Of a stretch of DNA of 14,504 nucleotides, positions 5,987 to 12,943 are shown one piece after another. A model generated the notes under the pieces. That model worked only from the letters and a program-made list of their open reading frames with translations. It did no database searches and was not told the origin of the DNA. The stretch is from an uncultured Erysipelotrichaceae bacterium (lineage in GTDB: Bacteria; Bacillota_I; Bacilli_A; RF39; UBA660), in NCBI GenBank assembly GCA_902797415.1, contig CADBSQ010000170.1, positions 1-14,504 on the forward strand, written 5' to 3'. Numbering within the stretch: the first letter of the stretch is position 1; every line of letters begins with the position of its first letter. Both the position numbers and the translations under genes were made by a program.

Positions 5987-6146
5987 TTTGAATTTTTAAT
6001 CCCTCAGTGGAATGTTTAACTCTATCTCTTTCTTCTGCTTTTTTACCGTTGTTGAATCTATCTAATGTTCCAACTAAATAACCTGTTATTCTTCTAATTC
6101 TTTCAAAACCAACACCCTCGCCTATTATTTTTTTATCTTCGTTCAT
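5976..6146 (-). CDS. stand-alone glycyl-radical domain of NrdD (56 aa)
   Basis: This 56-residue protein is recognisable as the C-terminal radical loop of class III ribonucleotide reductase. It contains GVGFERIRRITGYL, then GTLDRFN, GKKAEERDRVKH and a short tail. In normal NrdD this block follows the zinc site in the same chain, and the Gly of the [R-x-C/T]-G-Y motif (here Gly22) carries the radical. Here it is its own gene: ATG 6144-6146 is preceded by GAGGT with seven bases between. A weaker in-frame TTG at 6186-6188 inside the nrdD end would give 70 residues, but the added Lys/Ile-rich stretch looks like leader. It lies 29 bases after the nrdD stop and overlaps nrdG by 11 bases. Inferred role: it docks with truncated NrdD and receives the radical from NrdG. 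Confidence 0.88.
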   Translation of the reverse strand: MNEDKKIIGEGVGFERIRRITGYLVGTLDRFNNGKKAEERDRVKHSTEGLKIQNEK

Positions 6147-6175
6147 TTTTTTTACCTCTTTCTTTATTTTTATTT

Positions 6176-8455
6176 TTAACAGTTGCAAGTTTCAACGCTT
6201 GCATTTTCTATTCTATTTTCTTTAATTCTTTCAATTGGTACGCCTTCACCCTCACGTCTTCCGCATCCAGGACAAACATCACCAATTACGCCAGTATAAC
6301 CACATACAGGGTCTCTATCCACAGGATGATTAATAGCAGCATATCCCATTTTAGCATCGTGCATTTCTCTAATAATTGCTTCAAAAGCGTCTATGTTATT
6401 CGTAACATCACCATCTAGTTCAATATAAGATATATGTCCACCATTTGTTAAAGAATGGTATGGTCCTTCTATTTTTATCTTATCTACAATTGATATATTG
6501 TAATAAACTGGTACATGGAATGAATTTGTATAGTATTCTCTATCTGTAATACCTTCTATTGTTCCGTATATAGATCTATCTATTTGGGTAAATCTACCAG
6601 ATAATCCCTCTGCTGGAGTAGCAATTAAAGTAATATTAAGTTTGTATTCTTGTGCGTAATTATCACATCTTTCTCTCATATGTTTGATAATTTCAAAACC
6701 AAGTTTTCTAGCTTCTTCAGTTTCTCCATGATGGGAATTAATAAGTGCCTTTAAGCATTCGGCTAGACCAATGAATCCCATTGTAAGTGTTCCGTTTCTA
6801 AGTATAGGAGTTACGTCATCATTAAAATCTAATTTTTCTGAATCAATCCACACACCTTGTCCAAATAAGAATGGGAAGTTATATTTTTTCTTAGTACATT
6901 GAAAATTAAATCTTTCAATTAATTGATCTTTTACTAAATCCATTGTTTCATCAAGTTCTTTATAGAAACCATCTAAGTCCATTTCTTCTCTTTGGCCTAA
7001 AGCAATACCATGCTTAATACCAAGTCTAGGAAGATTTATAGTTGTAAATGATAGATTTCCCCTTCCACATGTAACCGCCTTTTCAGGATTAGCAACGTTT
7101 GCCATAACTCTTGTTCTACATCCCATGTAAGCAACTTCTTTATTATAATCACCCTTCTTGTATGGTTCCTTGTTAAATGGTGAATCTAAAAATGAGAAGT
7201 TTGGAAACAATCTTTTAGCACTTACCTGACAAGCTAATCTAAATAAATCATAGTTTGGATCTTTTTTATTATAATTAACTCCTTCTTTTAATTTAAATAT
7301 ACTTACTGGAAATATAGGTGTTTCACCATGACCAAGTCCAGCATCAAGTGCAAGCAAATAGTTTTTAATAACCATTCTACCTTCATAAGAAGTGTCAGTT
7401 CCCAAATTTACTGATGAGAACGGCACTTGAGCACCTGCTCTTGAATGCATTGTATTTAAATTATGAATAAATGCTTCCATAGCTTGATATGTTGCTCTAT
7501 CTGTTTTAGCGATAGCAACTTCATATGCTTTTTTAAATAGTTTTTCTCTTTTTTTACTGGTTTTATAAAATTCTTTAAACTCATTTATTTTAAAATCTAT
7601 TGTATCTAAAGCATCGATTTTCTCAATTACTTTATCAAAATCTACTTTGTCTGTTTCTTCAAATAGTTCTATGTATTCACTAAGTGCTTGTTTAAATAAC
7701 TTTCTAAAACTTTTCTTTACTCCTGGTGTCATGAAATAATCGAAAGCTGGTATACTCTGTCCACCGTGTTGATCGTTTTGATTTGATTGTATTGCAATAG
7801 CAGCAAGTGATGAGTATGAACCAATGCTGTTAGGAGTTCTAAGAAAACCATGACCTGTTGAAAAACCATTTTCAAATAGTTTGTTTAAATCTATCTGACA
7901 ACAAGTGGTTGTTCCCATTGGTAGGAAATCCATATCATGAATATGTATTAAACCATCATCATGGGCCTCTGCAAATTTATGACTCATTTTGTAGCTTTTA
8001 GCAAACTCTTTTGATAATGTGCTACCGAACTGAAGCATTGTTCCCATTGCCGTATTACCATCGATGTTTGCATTTTCTCTTTTTAAATCTTCATCTTTAG
8101 CATTTTTAAGTGCTAATGATTCTATTGCTTTCATCAGCTTGTGTTCTCTTGCTGCAAAAGCTTTTCTTGATTCGTTTCTTCTCAGTCTATACGACGAAAA
8201 AGCCTCAAAAACTTCTATATATCCAAGTTCCCTAAGTGCGTCTTCTATAGTGTTTTGAATTTCTTCTATAGATACTTCACTTTCGTCACTGTATAATTCT
8301 TCTAATTTTTCTATAACATTATTATAAACTTTATTGTGATCTTCTTCAGTATATGCAGTTTGTGTAATTGCTCCAGTAAAACCTTTTCTTATCGCAAGAG
8401 CAATTTTTTCGCTATTAAATGATACTACTTGACCATCTCTTTTTACTACTTTCAT
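6176..8455 (-). CDS. nrdD: anaerobic ribonucleoside-triphosphate reductase NrdD, lacking the glycyl-radical domain
   Basis: NrdD reduces ribonucleoside triphosphates to deoxyribonucleotides without oxygen. An N-terminal ATP-cone is at about residues 1-92 (VVKRDGQVVSFNSEKIALAI) and the catalytic barrel follows. Likely active-site cysteines are in TTCCQ (185/186) and MGCRTR (446). The zinc region has C718, C728 and C731 (PVCGY...VCPGCGRREGEG), with C757 and C759 (ETCNC) at the very end as possible further ligands. The chain stops at residue 759 without the RxxGY radical motif, which is encoded by the next gene. Four TAA codons in this frame follow within 30 bases. The ATG has an AAGGAGG five bases upstream and an extended -10 promoter. 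No NrdR boxes were found. On its own this subunit would be expected to be inactive. Confidence 0.96.
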   Translation of the reverse strand: MKVVKRDGQVVSFNSEKIALAIRKGFTGAITQTAYTEEDHNKVYNNVIEKLEELYSDESEVSIEEIQNTIEDALRELGYIEVFEAFSSYRLRRNESRKAFAAREHKLMKAIESLALKNAKDEDLKRENANIDGNTAMGTMLQFGSTLSKEFAKSYKMSHKFAEAHDDGLIHIHDMDFLPMGTTTCCQIDLNKLFENGFSTGHGFLRTPNSIGSYSSLAAIAIQSNQNDQHGGQSIPAFDYFMTPGVKKSFRKLFKQALSEYIELFEETDKVDFDKVIEKIDALDTIDFKINEFKEFYKTSKKREKLFKKAYEVAIAKTDRATYQAMEAFIHNLNTMHSRAGAQVPFSSVNLGTDTSYEGRMVIKNYLLALDAGLGHGETPIFPVSIFKLKEGVNYNKKDPNYDLFRLACQVSAKRLFPNFSFLDSPFNKEPYKKGDYNKEVAYMGCRTRVMANVANPEKAVTCGRGNLSFTTINLPRLGIKHGIALGQREEMDLDGFYKELDETMDLVKDQLIERFNFQCTKKKYNFPFLFGQGVWIDSEKLDFNDDVTPILRNGTLTMGFIGLAECLKALINSHHGETEEARKLGFEIIKHMRERCDNYAQEYKLNITLIATPAEGLSGRFTQIDRSIYGTIEGITDREYYTNSFHVPVYYNISIVDKIKIEGPYHSLTNGGHISYIELDGDVTNNIDAFEAIIREMHDAKMGYAAINHPVDRDPVCGYTGVIGDVCPGCGRREGEGVPIERIKENRIENASVETCNC

Positions 8456-8484
8456 GTTATCCTCCTTCTTAATTTTGTAAACTC

Positions 8485-8493
8485 ATTATAACA
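8485..8493 (-). promoter_or_regulatory. extended -10 promoter of nrdD
   Basis: TGTTATAAT on the minus strand: TATAAT at 8485-8490 and TG at 8492-8493. The -35 region falls inside the 12-bp inverted repeat and is not consensus. The predicted leader is about 20 bases. Confidence 0.75.
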
Positions 8494-8498
8494 TAACA

Positions 8499-8532
8499 AA
8501 AAAATAAATAATGTTGCATGTGCAACATTATT
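8499..8532 (-). terminator. strong hairpin terminator, also possible nrdD operator
   Basis: Perfect 12-base arms, AATAATGTTGCA (8507-8518) and TGCAACATTATT (8521-8532), flank a 2-base centre. On the minus strand they are followed by a T-rich tail (TATTTTTTTG). It would end the 63-residue gene's transcript. It also covers the nrdD -35 region, so a second role as a protein-binding site is possible. Confidence 0.75.
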
Positions 8533-8566
8533 GTAAATTTATTTCAAAAAATTTTTTAACACTATT

Positions 8567-8758
8567 TTATAAGGAATTTTGAGTTTTTTTATTGAACATA
8601 TGAAGCCATTTTCCCTCCATTAAATAAGGGATTATGTCTTCAGTTTCATCAAATTCTATAGTTGTTATGCTTTGAGGCCTTATATACCTATCAGGAGAAT
8701 TAAAATGTAACATAACATTTCTAACAAAATCTTCCTCATTTTGTAAATCAGTTTTCAT
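8567..8758 (-). CDS. unknown small acidic protein (63 aa)
   Basis: This is a 63-residue protein with no family I recognise. It starts at ATG 8756-8758, chosen because AAGGAG lies six bases upstream; an in-frame extension of 18 residues upstream has no SD. The protein is mixed-charge and soluble, with the sequence features NEEDFVRNVMLHF, RYIRPQSITTIEF and EDIIPYLMEGKWLHMF. It has no membrane segment and no cysteines. It has its own near-consensus sigma-A promoter and is followed by a strong hairpin terminator, so it is a separate transcription unit between spoIVB and the nrd operon. The clear signals make it a real gene. Confidence 0.8.
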   Translation of the reverse strand: MKTDLQNEEDFVRNVMLHFNSPDRYIRPQSITTIEFDETEDIIPYLMEGKWLHMFNKKTQNSL

Positions 8759-8783
8759 GTTTTTCTCCTTCTTTTTGATGAAT

Positions 8784-8812
8784 ATTGTAACATTAAAAAT
8801 CTTCTTTTGCAA
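8784..8812 (-). promoter_or_regulatory. sigma-A promoter of the 63-residue gene
   Basis: On the minus strand: TTGCAA (8807-8812), a 17-base spacer and TACAAT (8784-8789), with TG one base before the -10 (TGTTACAAT). Confidence 0.85.
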
Positions 8813-8821
8813 GATGAAGAA

Positions 8822-8846
8822 GCGATAAATTAGTTTAACTTATCGC
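8822..8846 (-). terminator. weak terminator hairpin at the end of spoIVB
   Basis: GCGATAA (8822-8828) pairs with TTATCGC (8840-8846) around the spoIVB stop codon. Outward pairing can continue through GAAG/CTTC with one bulge. The minus-strand tail (TTCTTCATCTTG) is only moderately U-rich. Confidence 0.5.
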
Positions 8847-9804
8847 CTTCCTCTAACATTTTTACAATACTTACACCATAACCAGTTGCAGGGTTATCAA
8901 CAATTACATGTGACACTGCACCAATTATTTTATCGTCTTGAATAATTGGGCTACCACTCATACCTTGAATTATACCACCACTTTTTTCTAAAAGTCGTTT
9001 GTCAGTGACTTCAAAATAAATGTTTTTGGTGTCATTATTGAAATCCAATTTAGAAATATTAATATCAAAAGATTCAATTTTTTCGCCGTGAATAACCGTT
9101 TGGATAAAAGCTTTTCCTTTTTTAATATCTGAAGCTTTACCAACTGGCAACTCTTTTTTCTCTGGTAATTTATACCTAAAGTCACCAAATATTCCTGTTA
9201 TTTCATTTTTATTTATATCGCCATATACAACTTCTTTATAAAATTTTGCATTCTTCTCTCCAGGATTTCCTCTTGAACTTTTATCTATACTAGTTACTAT
9301 ACTTTTAAAGATTTCTCCTTCTTTAACTTCCACTTTTTTAGAGGTTTCTGTTTCATTTACCTCATGTCCCAGTGCCCCATATACTTTTGATTCTGGATCT
9401 ATATAACTAAGTGTACCTATTCCAAGAATTGAATCTTTTACATATAATCCTGTTTTATATGTATTGTTTTCCTCATATATTTCCATTTTTGAATCAAATA
9501 ATTTACCGTTTCTATCAATGGTTAAAGTTACTTCGTTATTCCTTATATTATCCTTCATTGCGTTTAGTAAATCATCTGAAGTATCAACTTTTATATTATT
9601 AACAAATTTAATCGTATCTCCGGATTGGAGTTTGGGATTTGAATTATTTAGTTTATTGTTTACTTTATAAAAACCTGTGATAATTATTCCATCAGTTTTA
9701 ATATCTATTCCAATGGTTTCACCACCAGGGATAATTTTATTGGAGTAGGCATTTACATCCATACAAAAAACAGTGCATAATAATACTAAAATGAGTTTCT
9801 TCAT
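8830..9804 (-). CDS. spoIVB: SpoIVB peptidase (S55 family)
   Basis: SpoIVB is a secreted serine protease. In Bacillus the forespore makes it, and it cuts SpoIVFA so that pro-sigma-K is processed. The protein has 324 residues from the chosen ATG, versus about 425 in Bacillus, and is shorter at the N-terminal side. A signal peptide (KKLILVLLCTVF...VNA, 1-19) is followed by a PDZ-like region (about 40-105) and the S55 domain. The expected triad is visible: H147 in GALGHEV, D268 in EVTDKRLL and S283 in GIIQGMSGSPI, followed by GAVSHVIV and GYGVSIV. The ATG 9802-9804 has GGAAG seven bases upstream; an in-frame ATG at 9840 lacks an SD. It is the last gene of the nusB operon, as in a shortened Bacillus order. 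An unusual stem-loop surrounds its start. Confidence 0.93.
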   Translation of the reverse strand: MKKLILVLLCTVFCMDVNAYSNKIIPGGETIGIDIKTDGIIITGFYKVNNKLNNSNPKLQSGDTIKFVNNIKVDTSDDLLNAMKDNIRNNEVTLTIDRNGKLFDSKMEIYEENNTYKTGLYVKDSILGIGTLSYIDPESKVYGALGHEVNETETSKKVEVKEGEIFKSIVTSIDKSSRGNPGEKNAKFYKEVVYGDINKNEITGIFGDFRYKLPEKKELPVGKASDIKKGKAFIQTVIHGEKIESFDINISKLDFNNDTKNIYFEVTDKRLLEKSGGIIQGMSGSPIIQDDKIIGAVSHVIVDNPATGYGVSIVKMLEEGDKLN

Positions 9805-9837
9805 AAAATCACTTCCATAATTATTATGTACTGTTTT
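9767..9837 (-). promoter_or_regulatory. long stem-loop enclosing the spoIVB SD and start codon
   Basis: The arms 9767-9784 (AAAACAGTGCATAATAAT) and 9820-9837 (ATTATTATGTACTGTTTT) pair at 17 of 18 positions around a 35-base loop. On the spoIVB message the loop contains the GGAAG SD and the ATG. It could control or protect spoIVB translation, or allow RNase processing between xseB and spoIVB. Confidence 0.5.
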
Positions 9838-9849
9838 CATAAATTTAAA

Positions 9850-10077
9850 CTAATTTTCTGGTATTTCAAAGTCTTCTAATTTACCATTTTCTGTTAAGAT
9901 TTTATTTATGTTTTCAGTAGCTTCGTTAAGTTTATCACCGCATATTTTAGCAAGCCTCATACCTTCAGTATATTCCTTTATCGACTCATCTAAACTGCAT
10001 TGACCACTTTCTAATTTTTTTACTATTTCTTCTAATTTTTTAATTGACTCTTCAAAGCTTTCTTCTTTCTTTGACAT
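9850..10077 (-). CDS. xseB: exodeoxyribonuclease VII small subunit
   Basis: XseB is the small helical subunit of exonuclease VII, which binds several copies to XseA and degrades single-stranded DNA into short oligonucleotides. It has 75 residues, the usual size. The signature is clear: SFEESIKKLEEIVKKLESGQ, then SLDESIKEYTEGMRLAKIC and the coiled-coil end LNEATENINKIL. The ATG overlaps the xseA stop by one base (TAATG), indicating coupled translation and balanced output. spoIVB follows 45 bases downstream. Confidence 0.95.
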   Translation of the reverse strand: MSKKEESFEESIKKLEEIVKKLESGQCSLDESIKEYTEGMRLAKICGDKLNEATENINKILTENGKLEDFEIPEN

Positions 10078-11408
10078 TATCTTTCCCTACTTTCTATAGT
10101 TTCTACCTTAAGTATTCCTTCACTTAACCTAATATCTAGTATATCTTTTTTCTTAACCTCTTTATAACTTGTGACTGCCTTATCTCCCAAGTTTACAACA
10201 CTGTAGCCTTTTTTAAGGACACTAAGAGGATTTAATAATTCCAGTTTTTCTAAATTAATATTAAAATCACTATTCTTTTTATTCAAGATTAGTTTAAAAT
10301 TATAATTAATATTAGTTTGTAGTTTTTCTAACTTTTCTTTGTGTTTATCATACATTAGATATGGATTTTTTAATATATAACTAGATTTTAGAACCATTAA
10401 CTTTTGATTTAAGTATTCTAGTCTTTTATTAACTATATTATTAAGTTTATCTATTAATATAGATAAATTCTGTTCCTTTTGCTCGTATATGCTCTCTGGA
10501 TTCTTAAGAACATAACTATTTTTTAAAGATGATAAGTATTTATCTAAATAATTAAGTTTATTTCTAATATTCTCATTTAATCTTATTTTATAATTATCAA
10601 TTTGTTTGATTATATCTAACGTATTAGGTGCGCATAATTCAGCGGCTGCGGTTGGTGTTGGGGCTCTAAGATCTGCGACAAAATCCGCGATTGTGAAATC
10701 TACTTCATGCCCAACAGCGCTTATAATTGGCACTTTTGATGCAAAAATGCTGCGGGCAACGATTTCTTCATTGAATGCCCATAAGTCTTCAATAGACCCG
10801 CCTCCACGGCCAACTATTAAAACGTCTAAATCATAGTCTTGAGCGACTTTAATTTGTTTTGAAATTGATTCTTTTGCTTCTTCACCTTGAACTAATGCAG
10901 GAAAAAGTATTACTAAAGCCATAGGATATCTTCTCTTAATTGTGGTTAATATATCCCTGATCGCTGCTCCAGTTGGGGCAGTTACGACACCAATTCTTTT
11001 AGGAAATCTTGGTATAGGCTTTTTATATTTGGGGTCAAATAAGCCTTCTTTTTCCAAATCTTTTTTAAGCTTTTCATACTTAATGTATAAGGCCCCTACT
11101 CCATCTGGAATCATACTATTTACAATAATTTGGTATTTTCCAGTCGCTTCATAAACACTAACTCTACCAATAGCAAATACTTTTGTGCCTTCCTTTGGTT
11201 CAAAGTTTAATTTACTTGCACTTGAAGCAAACATTATAGCACCAATTACACTTGTATCATCCTTCAAACTAAAGTAAATATGTCCTCTAGAATGAATCTT
11301 ACAGTTTGATATCTCACCCTTTAAATATACCGTATTTAGATGTACATCTGCATCAAATTTTCTTTTTAAATAATTATTTAATGCACTAACTGTTATGTAG
11401 TTTGCCAT
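10077..11408 (-). CDS. xseA: exodeoxyribonuclease VII large subunit
   Basis: XseA is the catalytic subunit of exonuclease VII, a single-strand DNA exonuclease of the cytoplasm. It has 443 residues, normal for the family. An N-terminal OB-fold spans about 4-100 (VYLKGEISNCKIHSRGHIYF). The catalytic domain begins near 120, with GVVTAPTGAAIRDI (140-153), VGRGGGSIEDLWAFNEE (199-215) and AVGHEVDFTIADFVADLRAP (231-250). A helical stalk follows, with two similar stretches (LKNSYVLKNPESIY at 295-308 and LKSSYILKNPYLMY at 340-353), and the C-terminal strand contains NPLSVLKKGYSVV. The SD (AAGGAG) lies in the end of nusB, two bases separate the genes, and xseB overlaps downstream. Confidence 0.97.
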   Translation of the reverse strand: MANYITVSALNNYLKRKFDADVHLNTVYLKGEISNCKIHSRGHIYFSLKDDTSVIGAIMFASSASKLNFEPKEGTKVFAIGRVSVYEATGKYQIIVNSMIPDGVGALYIKYEKLKKDLEKEGLFDPKYKKPIPRFPKRIGVVTAPTGAAIRDILTTIKRRYPMALVILFPALVQGEEAKESISKQIKVAQDYDLDVLIVGRGGGSIEDLWAFNEEIVARSIFASKVPIISAVGHEVDFTIADFVADLRAPTPTAAAELCAPNTLDIIKQIDNYKIRLNENIRNKLNYLDKYLSSLKNSYVLKNPESIYEQKEQNLSILIDKLNNIVNKRLEYLNQKLMVLKSSYILKNPYLMYDKHKEKLEKLQTNINYNFKLILNKKNSDFNINLEKLELLNPLSVLKKGYSVVNLGDKAVTSYKEVKKKDILDIRLSEGILKVETIESRER

Positions 11409-11410
11409 AA

Positions 11411-11800
11411 TTACTCCTTAATTTTTTTATCTAAACAGGCATTAATCATATTTTTAACTTCTGTGCTAGAGTACTTTTTGGCAAGATTTAAAGCCTCGTT
11501 TATAACAACTCTTTTTGGAGTATCAGTATCTAGCTCATATAAAGCCATACGAAGAATAGAAGCTCCTGTTTTATCAAGTCTATTAATTTTCCAATCCAAT
11601 AGATACTTATTTGCTTCTTTATTTAAATCATCATAGTTATCAATTACTCCACATAAAAGTGTTTTAAAGAAATCATCTTCATCTTGAATAATATCTTTAA
11701 CAAGTTTATCGATTTCATCGTTCAAATTTGCTGCTTTGTATATTTCTATTTGATAAAGTGTTTTCATTACTTTTTCTCTTTGTAAACTTCTTTTAGACAT
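11411..11800 (-). CDS. nusB: transcription antitermination factor NusB
   Basis: NusB binds the boxA RNA element with NusE (ribosomal protein S10) to prevent early termination in rRNA operons. It has 129 residues, all helical, as usual. The family pattern is clear: RSLQREKVMKTLYQIE at the start, LLDWKINRLDKTGASILRMA in the middle, and PKRVVINEALNLAKKYS near the end. The SD (AAGGAG) lies about eight bases before the ATG. It is the first gene of the nusB-xseA-xseB-spoIVB operon and has an extended -10 promoter overlapping the end of the preceding membrane-protein gene. Confidence 0.95.
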   Translation of the reverse strand: MSKRSLQREKVMKTLYQIEIYKAANLNDEIDKLVKDIIQDEDDFFKTLLCGVIDNYDDLNKEANKYLLDWKINRLDKTGASILRMALYELDTDTPKRVVINEALNLAKKYSSTEVKNMINACLDKKIKE

Positions 11801-11828
11801 AATATTCTCCTTAAAATCACGTAAATTT

Positions 11829-11857
11829 ATTATAACAAAATTACTATTCTTTATCTA
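11829..11857 (-). promoter_or_regulatory. extended -10 promoter of the nusB operon
   Basis: On the minus strand: TATAAT (11829-11834) with TG at 11836-11837 (TGTTATAAT) and a modest -35 TAGATA (11852-11857) at 17-base spacing, lying over the end of the flippase-like gene. Confidence 0.7.
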
Positions 11858-12869
11858 GGGTATTTTCCTCTTTTCCACCAAAATTTAGGAATAATGCACC
11901 TATAATACATGGAAGATAGAATGTTATAAATCTCCATGTAAGAAGTAAGCTTTTAAGTTTAGCACCATTTACAAAATTTGCAAAGAAACTTAAAAAGGCA
12001 TATTCAGCGCCACCGCTTGCCCCTGGAAGTGGTATATAACAGCTAGTTAAAAATACATATGTGCTCGTTGTAATTGCCCCTAAAGCGTTGATACCTAGTA
12101 TTCCTAAACTCTTTGCTAGAAAAAAAACAACTAAATAATTACATGCTAATGACAAAAACTGACAAATAAATCCTAATACAAACGTTTTCTTACTATCTAA
12201 TAGACTTTGGCTTCCTTCATGAAACTCATTACATGTTTTAATCCATTTCTTATTAACATAATCAACATCTTTAACTAATTTAATCCTATTTAGTAATTTA
12301 ACTATACCTAAAACGGTTCCCTTATTAAATTTATTAGAAAAACCTACTATTAAAAGAAATGCTAGAATTAAAATATTAATACCAAATCCTATAATAGTCA
12401 TGTGTTTCAAAAACGGATAGAATGTAAATAAGTTAAATATTTTATTTGTAACTAAACTAATTAAAGCGATTAATATAAGTGATGTTTGAAACAAAATATA
12501 ATTTTGAATAACAATATTTGTACCTTTTGATATAGCAATACCCCTTTTACGAAGTTCATATACTTGAAATGGTTGCCCACCACTTGATAATGGGGTTATT
12601 CCATTAAAAAACTTTGTTATCGCTCCTATTTTTAGTATACTGCGAAACTTAATCTTATCATTAATATTGATGGTTAAAAGATATAAAGTTATTTGTTCAA
12701 ATAAAAATGATATAAAAAAGGTTAAGAGAGCGCAAAACAAATAAACATAATTTGAATTTATTATGTATGATAGAACGTCAAAAAAATCTTTTCTAAGTAG
12801 AAAAAACAATATTACTATTGTTAAAATAAAGATAATAATAGTATTTAGTTTGGAATTTTTTAATTTCAT
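11844..12869 (-). CDS. flippase-like membrane protein, UPF0104 / LPG-synthase membrane region
   Basis: This 341-residue integral membrane protein has about eight hydrophobic segments and belongs to the family of the N-terminal half of lysylphosphatidylglycerol synthase (MprF) and related UPF0104 proteins. Family signatures are visible: GGQPFQVYELRKRGI after the second or third segment and PLPGASGGAEYAFLSFF near the end. The cytoplasmic aminoacyl-transferase domain of full MprF is absent, so it probably moves or binds a lipid or glycolipid instead of synthesising lysyl-lipid; the substrate is unknown. ATG 12867-12869 is chosen because AAGGTGA lies eight bases upstream; an in-frame GTG four codons earlier lies inside that SD. 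A near-consensus promoter follows the greA terminator. Confidence 0.85.
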   Translation of the reverse strand: MKLKNSKLNTIIIFILTIVILFFLLRKDFFDVLSYIINSNYVYLFCALLTFFISFLFEQITLYLLTININDKIKFRSILKIGAITKFFNGITPLSSGGQPFQVYELRKRGIAISKGTNIVIQNYILFQTSLILIALISLVTNKIFNLFTFYPFLKHMTIIGFGINILILAFLLIVGFSNKFNKGTVLGIVKLLNRIKLVKDVDYVNKKWIKTCNEFHEGSQSLLDSKKTFVLGFICQFLSLACNYLVVFFLAKSLGILGINALGAITTSTYVFLTSCYIPLPGASGGAEYAFLSFFANFVNGAKLKSLLLTWRFITFYLPCIIGALFLNFGGKEENTLDKE

Positions 12870-12889
12870 TTGTTTTATCACCTTGTATA

Positions 12890-12918
12890 ATTATATCACT
12901 TATTTATGTTATTGTTAA
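12890..12918 (-). promoter_or_regulatory. sigma-A promoter of the flippase-like gene
   Basis: On the minus strand: TTAACA (12913-12918), a 17-base spacer and a perfect TATAAT (12890-12895). It starts directly after the T-tract of the greA terminator. Confidence 0.85.
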
Positions 12919-12919
12919 G

Positions 12920-12943
12920 AAAAAAACTAGCATTAACTGCTAG
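12920..12943 (-). terminator. terminator of greA
   Basis: CTAGCA (12927-12932) pairs with TGCTAG (12938-12943) around a 5-base loop, followed on the minus strand by seven T's (12920-12926). The stem includes the greA stop codon. Confidence 0.85.

Noticed and set aside
6147..6188. Programmed -1 frameshift fusing NrdD to its radical domain
   Set aside because: The frames would join by a -1 shift, but no slippery heptamer or downstream structure is visible and an SD plus ATG lies exactly where separate initiation needs it.
8456..8566. NrdR boxes upstream of nrdD
   Set aside because: No pair of 16-base NrdR-like palindromes; the one palindrome present differs in sequence and fits a terminator.
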